This document shows, one piece after another, positions 30,874-39,686 of a stretch of DNA of 64,000 nucleotides. The notes under the pieces are model-generated. The model searched no databases. It saw only the letters and a program-made list of their open reading frames with translations, and was not told where the DNA came from. A program made the translations under genes and the position numbers. The DNA is from Kalmanozyma brasiliensis GHG001 (taxonomy: Eukaryota; Basidiomycota; Ustilaginomycetes; Ustilaginales), in assembly GCF_000497045.1 (NCBI RefSeq), contig NW_015961981.1, positions 971,843 through 1,035,842 of the forward strand, read 5' to 3'. Within the stretch, counting starts at the first letter, position 1, and each line of letters begins with the position of its first letter.

Positions 30874-33800
30874 CTAGGAGAAGAAGTACAGCGAGCCCTT
30901 GATCTCGTTGACGTCGAACGAGCCTTTGGCCGGGATGGCGGGCAGGATGTCGGCCAGATCGACAAACTTGGCCTTGAACTTGGTCTCCCACTCTGCGTCC
31001 TTGTCCTTCTTGCTCCTGCGACCCAGCTTTTTCTTTGGTGCTTCCGCCTCGTCTTGCTCTTCTGCGACGTCATCCTCGGTGACCTCCTCGCCGTCAGCGC
31101 TGTCGGCATCGGACGACGTGCCAGCTTTGGCGAGCACCACATCGCCCTCCTGACCGTTGAGCTTGGCCAGCTGGTCCTCGGGCACGGCGAGCACCGCATC
31201 CGACGGCGCCGCAGCATCCCTTTCATCCTCTTCCTCACCCTTGGCCGCCTTGCCGCCCCGCTTCCTGTTCTGCCGCTTCAAACTCACCACCGGCACCTTA
31301 TACCCCTCGTACCGCTGCATGAACTCCTCTCGCAACCTCGTCAAAATGTCCTGGCTATGCAATCGAACAAATGTCTCGCGAATCATGTCGCTCATCGTAT
31401 CGATATCCGCCGCGTGCGTCCAGTACGAATCGTGCACCGAGGCGAACGTCAGTCCGGCCGCGTGGCACTCGAGCGCCGTGAGGATCATGTGCGTCGCATC
31501 GAGCGAGTGGATGAAGTTGGGCGGGAACGCCGACGCCTGTTTGGCAGGGGAGACTTCCGAATTGGACAGCGGGTCGTGGATGAACACCGTCTGAAGGGCG
31601 GTCGAGACCTGCTTCTTCTTGGACTTGCGGTAGGGCTGGACGACGGGCAGACCGAGCGCAGTGGTCCAGATAACGGAGGTCATCTGCTCCTTGACGATGC
31701 GGTCGGCTTTGGCCGTGTCGCGCGAGTAGCCGCGCGCGTCGGCGCGACGAAGACTCGCGTCTGTGGGCTGGTACGGTCGTGTGGCCTCCTCGAGTCGCTG
31801 AGCCGGGATCGACTTGGCGATCACCTTGGCGGAGAAGGAGAGCCAGTCCTGGATCTTCTGCGCGCCGGAGAACAGGTTGCCGATGCACGACATGATGATC
31901 TTGGCCAGGTAGCTGGCGGCTGCGAAGAGGTCCTCGGCGGGGACATCGCCTCGGTCGGCGAGCTGACGCATGACTTGGTTCTTGGCGCCGATGAACGTGA
32001 CACCGTAGACGGTCGTCATGACCGTCTGCTTGACCACCTTGCGCGTCACCTTGCCCTGGAGCACTTGAGCGAGACGATCGCCCTTGGTCGCCTCCTCGTC
32101 GAGCACCTTGATGACGAGGTCGGCGACACCGGAGTAGACGTCGGCGGGTCGCTCACCGCGAGACAGGTTGACCTGCTTGGCACCGGCCAGGTCACCACCG
32201 AGCGCGGCGTAGTGCTGGAGACCGTTGCAGGTGCCGTCCTGGTGGACGGGAAGGGACGACTCGTACGCTTCCGGTCCCTCGGGATGCTCGAGAGCTGCCT
32301 TGAGCTCCATGCACGAGGCCAAGCACTGCCATGGGTCGTCGGCTTTTAGCCACCATCGGTTGCCGTCAAGCGGTCGCTCCACGCTGTCGCGGATGTCGGC
32401 CTCGTGGTCGATGGCGAACTGCTCTCGCTCGGCAAAGCTGGCCTTGTCGTAACCGAACACGTTGGAGATGTGGATCCTCAACCAGCGCAGACCAGCCTTG
32501 CCCAGCGGCTTGCTGTCAGCGAACATCAGTAGACCACGGCAAAGGTCATTGCCAATGTGATTGAGGTGCGGTGGCATCGGGTAGGCGCGTCCGCGGAAGT
32601 CCATGTTGTGCGGGAAGTAGAAGCGCTCGCCGACGTAAGCACGGGCGATCTCGAGCTTGTAGTTGACGTCGCAACGCTGCGAGTGGTTCGAGGCGCGCTG
32701 CTGGTTCCACTGCTTGAGTCGCTGCAGGTAGACGGAACGAGCCTTGATGTCGTGCTCGTAGTTGTCGGGCTTCTGCGGTTCCGCTGCTTCCATCTCGACG
32801 GGAGGCATGTCTGCAATGTCCTTGCCCGAGTTCCAGACCTCGACCATGACGTCGAAGATCGGTTTATTGATCTTCCATGATGTCGTTCCCAGGACATCCA
32901 GAGCGGCGAGTACCGTGTCGAGGTCGCCGTTGTCAGAAGCTGCCCGCAAGTAGGAGCCCTGCTCGGCGCTGTCTTTGAATCGCATGGCGCTCTGGCGCAC
33001 CGAGTAATATCCGCCAGAGTCGTGCGAGGTCCATGGCTTGGGTGGTACGAGCATGGGAAGGTGGCGGGGATGCAATGTCTCCTGGATCGAGTCCTTGTCG
33101 AGTCGCTTGGCGATCACCTCGTTGAGCTTGATGACGCCCAACTTCTTGCCTCCGAGGTACTGGTAGGTCGAGTAGAAGGCGGGCTGGTCCTCCTCCCACA
33201 AAATGCCGTCACGATCGGTAGCCTTGCGGTTGACGGTGGCAACGTGCATGAGGTGCTGCACGAGGTAGCTTCCGACACGGGCTCGAACCGCCTGCGTCCA
33301 TTTGGGGATCGAGGTGAGGATCCCTTCGTCCTCCTGTTGCTTCTGCCAAGCCTTGATCTCGCGACGAGCGGCCAGATCGATTAGACCGCGGCTTCGAAGT
33401 ACGGTCTGCGCGGTGTGGGCATTAGAGAAGATCTTTGGGTTCCTGCGCACGACGTCGGAGTGGTACTCGGTCTCGAGAGCACGTCCGACCGCGAGCAGAG
33501 CACGGGTGGTCTTCATGCCATCCGAGACGCCGCCATTTCCGCTCATTCGCATGAGCTCGAGGATGGTGATGAGTGCGAGCTTGGATGGCGGCAGCAGTCG
33601 GAGGAAGGGGAGAATCTGCTGTTCCATGGACATGATGCCCCTGGTGTCTGACGTGCTGCTGTTGGCATCGCGGTCGAGACGAGCCAAGTCCTCCTCGAGA
33701 ACGGTCTGCAACTTGTTGTACCATTCCCACATCCACCTTTGCAGAGGCTTGGACTGGAGTGCGCCGGTGGTCTGCAGACCAAGCTCCTCGAGCTTTTCGG

Positions 33801-35409
33801 CAGAGTGCTCGAGACGTTTTCTGGCTGCTTCGAGCGCACTGTGCTCGAGCCACTTTTGACGCTCGTACGGGTCGGTGATGTTGCGACGAGCTTCCTGAAC
33901 AATGGAGAGGTTCTCCTTCAAAGAGGCAAGATTGAAGGGCATCTCACCGGCTTTGTTCTCTGGGTCCTGACCGAGACGGGTCACTTTCGAGGTGGTCCTG
34001 ACGGGCAGCAATTCGGGAATGTCGGCAAGCGGGTCTTCGAGGGACGCTGCGTTGTTCGACTGTGCTTCCGAGAGGACCCGGCGACCGTCGAGAATGCTCT
34101 GTGCTGTCTCGAGCTCCTTGAGGATGCCGCTCTCACCCATCTGGCTGGCGACGTCGGTGAGACTGCGGAGTACGGACTGGGCATCAACTTCGCCTTCGCG
34201 GGACTGGTCGATGCTCTTCGATCCGAGTGGACCGTTGACATCGAGATCTTGCGCCGATTCGGGGTTGAAGGCAGACGAGGTGAGGATGCTGTCGAGGCCG
34301 TAGTCGGCGCGCTTGATGGAAAGGACGAGGTCATCCAGAGCAGGCGCCGAGGAAGGGTATCTGCCGGAGCGCTGCAAGGCTACGATGCCGCGAGCCATGG
34401 TGGCGAAGGTGGCTGGGTTGGGTTTGGGGTCTGGCGAGGGCGGCTGATCGCCCTGTGTGGTGGATGACGAGGTCTCCATGTCGCGCCAGAGCTGCCATGC
34501 ACGGTCGAGCCATTCGGCGGTACCGTCCAGTGACTCTGCCTGATACGCCTTGCGGAAATAGGCTTGAAGCATCGAGTTGTAGGTCCAGATCTGAACAGGG
34601 GAGCGGTATTCGCCGAGCTCGCCCAGGTTTTGATGCCAATCGTTCTGGTCGACGATGCCCTGAGCGAGACGCTTTCGAAGCTCCCATAGCTCACGCGAGC
34701 GAGCGGCAGCCTGACCGCGCAAATCGGAGAAGACCTTGTGCGCACGACTGGTGAGACCGGTGCCGAGACAAGCTTTGAGGATGCCGAGGTACTCGATGGC
34801 TTTGGTTGCTGGGTAGAAGGTCTCGTCTGTGCTGCTCATGGTGAGGCCGGAGAGGTCGCCAAAGGAGAGGCTGTTCATGGCTGGATCGAGCATGCCTGGG
34901 GACAAAGCGGGGATGGGCGTTCCGGTCTTGCTCTTGGGACCCACTTGTCTGCGAAGGATGTAGGAGCGCTCGGCGACGTCGGGGGGTAATGGGGTGGGGA
35001 GACGCGTGAGTGGCGAGCCTGTAGCGAAAGCATAGGGCATGAATCTACCGCGACGGTCGCTACGTTGTGAGGATGCTGATGCTGATGAAGAGGCTGATGT
35101 TGATGAAGATGCTGATGACGACGATGGTGCTGAAGAGCCACTGGTGGATGGGTCATGTTGCTGCTGCGACGGTATTGATGGGTCCTGCTCGTGATGATCT
35201 CGATGTGGCTCTGCAGCTGGACTCGCCTGACTGCTAGGGCCTTTTGTGCTGAAGTGATGGCTTGCAATGGCTCTTGGCCTCCGAAGAAGTGCAGACGAAG
35301 CTGCCAGTGTGGAAGGTGTTGGCGACCATCTTGATGTTGAGGCTGACGTCGAGGCAGCAGCGGATGCCAACGACGATCCTCGAACGAGCGATATTTGCTT
35401 TGCAAGCAT
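30874..35409 (-). CDS. RPO41: Mitochondrial DNA-directed RNA polymerase (T7-like)
   Basis: 1511 residues, intronless; transcribes the mitochondrial genome. It begins with a Ser/Arg-rich presequence (MLAKQISLVRGSS...), then a Ser/Ala low-complexity stretch. The polymerase core has the single-subunit motifs: RFYFPHNMDFRGRAYP, motif A DGTCNGLQHYAALGGD (near 1056), motif B RKVVKQTVMTTVYG (near 1123), and motif C ASVHDSYWTHA (near 1325). Both catalytic aspartates are present. Yeast Rpo41 is 1351 residues. Most of the surplus is N-terminal, but about 100 residues (about 1380-1480), rich in Glu/Asp then Lys, are inserted just before the conserved C-terminus, which ends SLYFFS. The stop is 112 bp from the convergent TauD-like gene. 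Confidence 0.96.
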   Translation of the reverse strand: MLAKQISLVRGSSLASAAASTSASTSRWSPTPSTLAASSALLRRPRAIASHHFSTKGPSSQASPAAEPHRDHHEQDPSIPSQQQHDPSTSGSSAPSSSSASSSTSASSSASASSQRSDRRGRFMPYAFATGSPLTRLPTPLPPDVAERSYILRRQVGPKSKTGTPIPALSPGMLDPAMNSLSFGDLSGLTMSSTDETFYPATKAIEYLGILKACLGTGLTSRAHKVFSDLRGQAAARSRELWELRKRLAQGIVDQNDWHQNLGELGEYRSPVQIWTYNSMLQAYFRKAYQAESLDGTAEWLDRAWQLWRDMETSSSTTQGDQPPSPDPKPNPATFATMARGIVALQRSGRYPSSAPALDDLVLSIKRADYGLDSILTSSAFNPESAQDLDVNGPLGSKSIDQSREGEVDAQSVLRSLTDVASQMGESGILKELETAQSILDGRRVLSEAQSNNAASLEDPLADIPELLPVRTTSKVTRLGQDPENKAGEMPFNLASLKENLSIVQEARRNITDPYERQKWLEHSALEAARKRLEHSAEKLEELGLQTTGALQSKPLQRWMWEWYNKLQTVLEEDLARLDRDANSSTSDTRGIMSMEQQILPFLRLLPPSKLALITILELMRMSGNGGVSDGMKTTRALLAVGRALETEYHSDVVRRNPKIFSNAHTAQTVLRSRGLIDLAARREIKAWQKQQEDEGILTSIPKWTQAVRARVGSYLVQHLMHVATVNRKATDRDGILWEEDQPAFYSTYQYLGGKKLGVIKLNEVIAKRLDKDSIQETLHPRHLPMLVPPKPWTSHDSGGYYSVRQSAMRFKDSAEQGSYLRAASDNGDLDTVLAALDVLGTTSWKINKPIFDVMVEVWNSGKDIADMPPVEMEAAEPQKPDNYEHDIKARSVYLQRLKQWNQQRASNHSQRCDVNYKLEIARAYVGERFYFPHNMDFRGRAYPMPPHLNHIGNDLCRGLLMFADSKPLGKAGLRWLRIHISNVFGYDKASFAEREQFAIDHEADIRDSVERPLDGNRWWLKADDPWQCLASCMELKAALEHPEGPEAYESSLPVHQDGTCNGLQHYAALGGDLAGAKQVNLSRGERPADVYSGVADLVIKVLDEEATKGDRLAQVLQGKVTRKVVKQTVMTTVYGVTFIGAKNQVMRQLADRGDVPAEDLFAAASYLAKIIMSCIGNLFSGAQKIQDWLSFSAKVIAKSIPAQRLEEATRPYQPTDASLRRADARGYSRDTAKADRIVKEQMTSVIWTTALGLPVVQPYRKSKKKQVSTALQTVFIHDPLSNSEVSPAKQASAFPPNFIHSLDATHMILTALECHAAGLTFASVHDSYWTHAADIDTMSDMIRETFVRLHSQDILTRLREEFMQRYEGYKVPVVSLKRQNRKRGGKAAKGEEEDERDAAAPSDAVLAVPEDQLAKLNGQEGDVVLAKAGTSSDADSADGEEVTEDDVAEEQDEAEAPKKKLGRRSKKDKDAEWETKFKAKFVDLADILPAIPAKGSFDVNEIKGSLYFFS
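35052..35150. repeat. Degenerate trinucleotide tract coding Ser/Ala
   Basis: GATGCT/GATGAT-like triplets recur over about 100 bp and code a Ser/Ala run after the RPO41 presequence. It is imperfect and likely length-variable. Confidence 0.55.
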
Positions 35410-36969
35410 GGTGACGGATAATCCGAGACTCTACTGGGATGGCAGCGATCGATGTCGGGACGGTGTCCGAGGTGGCGCAGTCTACAGGACCTATGCTGCT
35501 CGGGCGAGCCGAGGAGTGAGTCAAATACGAAACTCTGCCGATGTGTTGCTGCGCATGTATCGTCGGTGATGTCCGTCCGCCTTGTCCGATGGAATGTGAT
35601 GGTTGCGAAGAGCGCGTGGGTGATCCGAGGGGTGAAAGAGGATGGAGTGAGGTACGAGGAGATCAGGGTCAACCCTAGCTTCCTTCGGCAATTTGGCTTT
35701 GCTAACTCGACCTGAGCCACACGACCTCTTCGCCATCTGCAACCTCAAAAATTTGGACTCGTCGGCATAAAATTTCCCTAGAGCTGAGCAATTCTCGAGA
35801 AAGCCAGCTGCAACCACAAACCTTCCTTGGCCTCCACAGCTGAAATTTTCCATGCAGAATCAGCCCTTGAAAACCGAAATTTTCCCGAGTTCTTCTTGAC
35901 CTTCGACACTGAGTTATCGGGCAGAGAGATCTGTAGATTCCTAAAGGAGCCTAACATCTTGGTACCAAAAATGGACATGCCTCCACACAGCGACAAGCTG
36001 CAGCTTCACGTCAAGACAGCGCTCAGGGGCAGCAACGCCGGATCGAGGAGCGTGCGCAGGGCTGACAGCAGCGGGCTGTGCATTTTCCCACCGCAAAAAT
36101 CATTCGACATGAAGCCTCGCGGATATACATTTCCATCATCAAAGACTCGGGCTTTATACGCATATCAACGCCTCATCTTGGCATGATCTTGAAGGAGCCA
36201 CGACGTCCGCAATCATCTACACTGGTCACATCAGAGCTTATTACCACCGAGTGATGAGAGCTTCATGAGGGTAGAACAGAGCTTTGCAGGGATGAAAGTG
36301 AGGCTCTAGCTTCAGCGAATTGAATTTCAGCACAGCCCTCCCCTTGTAGGCCTGCATCCTTTCGGCCCGTCAGCCAGAGCACAGCACAGCACAGCATGCG
36401 CAGGGCTCATATGAGGGTGCCGATCTGCTCGCTTCGTCTTCGCTTGTTACTGGCCGCCGAAAGTGCAGATCAATCGGTAGATGGCAAGAAGGATTAGAGT
36501 TCTAAAGCTTGTGTGGTCCTTGCGCTTCAGATGCGAATTTCGATGAGAGCGCCTTGGTGGGCGCAGGAATATCGCACTTTTGTTGACATCCCACCACTTC
36601 CCGTTCACAAAAGACCAGCTTTCCATCGCAACAGCTCCTTTGCATCCACCATCACCTCAAGCAGCAGCAGCAGCAGTCACACGATCTTCTGCGAACTGAG
36701 ACCCTACTCTGCCCCGCCAACGCGCCATAGAGAGCCACATTCCATTGGTCATACGCAAAAGGCGCCGTGACTTCGAAGAGATCCACGATCGTATCACCGC
36801 CAGCTTCTCCCATTTTGCGCAGCAGCTCACATCCGCTACGAAGTCCTACCAGATACGGGCGCACAGGCTCTTGTCATCTTCGCAGCTTAGAATTGCAACA
36901 CGACCGTCCGCAGACATTCGCCCATCTTTTGGCTAGACACGACCTAACGACCCACACCATAGACCCGCC
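35410..36969. promoter_or_regulatory. Divergent promoter region, RPO41 and Rho GTPase
   Basis: 1.56 kb between divergent starts. AAATTT-containing elements cluster on the RPO41 side (about 35766, 35839 and 35877). A short CAG triplet run lies at about 36659-36676. A frame of 119 codons at 35827-36186 has no recognisable motif and overlaps the AT-rich cluster, so I do not call it a gene. Confidence 0.45.
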
Positions 36970-37614
36970 ATGGCGCCTGCTGCAATCCGCCGCAAGCTCG
37001 TCATCGTCGGCGACGGTGCCTGTGGGAAAACCTCCCTCCTCTGCGTCTTCGCGATCGGCGAGTTCCCGCAAGAATATGAACCCACCATCTTTGAGAACTA
37101 CGTCGCCGAGATCCGGCTCGATGGCAAGCCCGTCCAGCTCGCTCTCTGGGACACAGCAGGGCAGGAGGAGTACGAACGACTACGACCGCTCTCCTACTCG
37201 CAAGCGCACGTCATCCTCATCGCCTTTGCTATCGACACGCCCGATTCGCTGGAGAACGTGCAGGTCAAGTGGATGGAGGAAGTGCGCCAAATATGCGGAC
37301 CCTCGGTGCCCGTGCTGCTCGTCGGGTGTAAGAAGGACTTGCGGGAGGATGCCATCGCAAAAGGGAAACCGGTAGAAGGGCACTTTGTCGAGAAGCAACA
37401 GGCGAAACAGGTCGCAGCGCAAATCGGCGCCAAGTCGTATCACGAGTGCTCCAGTCTCAAGAACCAGGGCGTCGATGCAGTCTTTGAGGCGGCAACAAGG
37501 GCAGCCATGCTGGTCAGGAGCACAGGCGCTTCAACGGGAGGCGCCATCTCGCAAAGCAAGACCAAAGAGGCATTACACAACGATGCTGGCTCGTGCAAGT
37601 GCGTCGTCCTCTAG
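36970..37614 (+). CDS. RHO2: Rho-family GTPase, Rho2-like
   Basis: 214 residues, intronless. GDGACGKTS at 14-22, effector region PTIFENYVAEI, switch [19 protein letters not shown] and GCKKDLRE (the Rho version of the NKxD site) are intact, with the Rho insert helix after them. The segment around FVEKQQAKQVAAQIGAKSYHECSS is closer to fission yeast Rho2 than to Rho1, Rho3 or Cdc42. The tail CKCVVL is a CaaX box ending in Leu (geranylgeranylation), with a second Cys two residues upstream that could be palmitoylated, as in Rho2. Rho2 proteins act in cell-wall integrity and alpha-glucan synthesis; the subfamily call is moderately sure. Confidence 0.9.
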   Translation: MAPAAIRRKLVIVGDGACGKTSLLCVFAIGEFPQEYEPTIFENYVAEIRLDGKPVQLALWDTAGQEEYERLRPLSYSQAHVILIAFAIDTPDSLENVQVKWMEEVRQICGPSVPVLLVGCKKDLREDAIAKGKPVEGHFVEKQQAKQVAAQIGAKSYHECSSLKNQGVDAVFEAATRAAMLVRSTGASTGGAISQSKTKEALHNDAGSCKCVVL

Positions 37615-38149
37615 AGACTCTCCCCGACTTACCTCTACAAGCCTCGCCTCTGCTTGGTCTTCCTCCATCTTTTCGGCTTCCATCACATGTCCATCGTTCC
37701 ACACATCGCACTGTCTTTCCTCTGCATACCGTCTCTGTCATTCCTGTGTACTACCTAGCCGTTCCTTCAGCCATTCTCGTTTCCAATCCAAGAGCATCAT
37801 TTCTCGTTCGAGTGTGGCAGCGCGAATTGGATCTCATTGTGTTGGAGGCAGATGCGTCGTCGCTTTGCATGGACCAACGAGCCTCGGTCGACGCGACAGA
37901 CGGGGAGTTCCCTCGTCGTCCGAAGTAGCCGCCCATAAGCCAATGCGATTGCGTCCCTTCCGCACAACGGTCGACGTAGAATCGCCAGGCCTGCCGTTCC
38001 GCCCCAAGAAGCGCCTAGAGAGCTGCTCAGCTTCAAGGGCTTCTGCTCCCGTCGTTCTCACGGATCGTGCAGACTCTCATATAGGCCGAGACCACACAAA
38101 CGTCACAAAGCGACTGCGATGGTATTGCAAAGGTGTACTTGCAACGACT
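37615..38149. other. Convergent 3' region
   Basis: 535 bp between the Rho GTPase and RPN9 stops. No gene is seen. It should hold two 3'UTRs. Confidence 0.45.
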
Positions 38150-39337
38150 TTACGCCGAGATGAACAGCTCGGGCGTCTGGTTCTTCACATACTCGCTGAC
38201 CTCCTCGACCTTTGTGCACCACCCGTTGAGCCTCGACTGCAGGGCCTGGATCTGGCGGTGGTCGAGCACCCTCGGTTGGACCCAGGTGATCCTCGCCAGC
38301 TGATCCACCTGGTCCAATGTGCCCCTGATCAGCTTGAGACTCAACGCCTTCATCACCAGATGCTCCACTTCGTCCGTGGGCAGCTTGGTCTCCGCTGCGA
38401 TCGTAGCGAACGCAATCGTCCTGTCGTCCGCGGCGCGCTTGAAGACGCTCTCGATGAGCGACATGAGGCAGATCTTCTGACGCAGGAACGGCGTGTTTTC
38501 GGCCAGGATCGGCTCCTTGGGCAGATGCGGGGTCAGCGCTTCGAACCGACCAATGTCGCCGGCGTTGAACGCAAAGAGCAGCTCCGAGAGCCACGCGTGC
38601 TCCTTGCTCTTCCCGAGCGATGCCAGGATCGGGTGCAGCAGCAGCTCGCCGAAGTTGTAGATCGTGTCGCCGAGCAGAGCGGAGATGCTGAGATCGTGTG
38701 CACGCTGCACCCGCGCCTCATCGGTCAGGTCCGTGTCCACGTTGACACACGCCAGGTACAGCAGCGAGTTCTTGTAGTAATTGGCGTATTCGGCTTTGGC
38801 CTTGTAGAAGTCTCCGCACACGCGGTAGTAGCTCGCGTGAACGGCTGTCTCGACCGCATCGAACGTGTCCAAGATCTTGCCACATTTGTCCATCGCCACT
38901 TTTGTGCCATCCGCATCGCCCAGTAGCAGCTTGAAGTGCGCCGCCTCCATCAGCGCGTACACGTATGCATCCTGCGATTCGGGCGAGTCCACCTTTGTCG
39001 CCAGCTGTTCGAGGAACTCGAGCGCTTTTGCTGGGTCTGGGTATTGACGTGCCACTTTGACGCCGATGGCGGCGAGCTGGAGCTGGTTGATCTTGGATGA
39101 GAAGCGGCTAACAAACTTGTCATAAAGGTCGATCTGGATCGGTGGTGCTTGCGAGTCTGGGTGGTTGAGGAACTCTTCGATGGTCAACGTGAGCTGGTAC
39201 CATAGTTTGCGATCGTGTAGCTGCTGAAACTTGGGGTAGTATGGCTTGAGTGATGCGGGTGTCGAGGAAGATGCGGAAGCGTTTTCGAGGTAACGCTCGT
39301 CGGCGTGGTCCACGTCCATGCCTGCGGAAGACGACAT
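38150..39337 (-). CDS. RPN9: 26S proteasome lid subunit Rpn9 (PSMD13)
   Basis: 395 residues from the ATG at 39337, close to yeast Rpn9 (393) and human PSMD13 (376). An in-frame ATG at 39499 would add 54 residues rich in His and Arg with no family counterpart, so the later start is preferred. The helical repeat region has KLWYQLTLTIEEFL and YDKFVSRFSSKINQLQLA. The C-terminal PCI domain includes FNFGELLLHPI-like IYNFGELLLHPI, FEALTPHLP and the winged-helix segment TVAETKLP-like IAAETKLPTDEVEHLVMKALSLKLI followed by VQPRVLD. Rpn9 helps assemble and stabilise the lid with Rpn10. Confidence 0.95.
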   Translation of the reverse strand: MSSSAGMDVDHADERYLENASASSSTPASLKPYYPKFQQLHDRKLWYQLTLTIEEFLNHPDSQAPPIQIDLYDKFVSRFSSKINQLQLAAIGVKVARQYPDPAKALEFLEQLATKVDSPESQDAYVYALMEAAHFKLLLGDADGTKVAMDKCGKILDTFDAVETAVHASYYRVCGDFYKAKAEYANYYKNSLLYLACVNVDTDLTDEARVQRAHDLSISALLGDTIYNFGELLLHPILASLGKSKEHAWLSELLFAFNAGDIGRFEALTPHLPKEPILAENTPFLRQKICLMSLIESVFKRAADDRTIAFATIAAETKLPTDEVEHLVMKALSLKLIRGTLDQVDQLARITWVQPRVLDHRQIQALQSRLNGWCTKVEEVSEYVKNQTPELFISA

Positions 39338-39686
39338 GTTGGGCGAGGATTTATGTGCAGATTCGATGATGCGAAGAGCCTTTCGTGCTTTCGTTAGCCA
39401 GTGTTCGTCCAGGGCTGAGCGGCGAGTGTGTGGTGAGAAGGATGGAAGATGAAGGTGGAAGTGTTGGTCTTTGGGCTTCGCAACGCGTATTTCGATCACC
39501 GTGCGTAGCCTCCACTTTTCTCTATTGAGTAGTTAGCGGATGGAGGCCTAACACATAAGAGCGAAATTTCTGGATAGCCGGCCATTTCGCCGGCCCGAAG
39601 ATTTCGGTCTTCCCTCGAGACCAACACCATCACTTCTGCTCGAGCTGGACAGCAGCTTTCTAGCAGATGTCTAGCCGACAACATAC
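39338..39686. promoter_or_regulatory. Divergent promoter region, RPN9 and amidohydrolase fusion
   Basis: 349 bp between start codons. It contains GCGAAATTTC at 39561-39570 and an inverted repeat of CCGGC around ATTTCG at about 39578-39597. No TATA box is clear. Confidence 0.4.

Noticed and set aside
30646..32349. 567-codon + frame opposite RPO41
   Set aside because: It lies exactly antisense to conserved polymerase motifs; GC-rich third positions in the real gene keep the opposite frame open.
30874..35409. T7-like RNA polymerase as a phage or mitochondrial plasmid insertion
   Set aside because: A presequence, nuclear codon use, and motifs of fungal RPO41 show the normal nuclear gene for the mitochondrial enzyme.
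39338..39499. Upstream ATG extending RPN9 by 54 residues
   Set aside because: The extension has no family counterpart, while the ATG at 39337 gives the usual length; kept only as an alternative.
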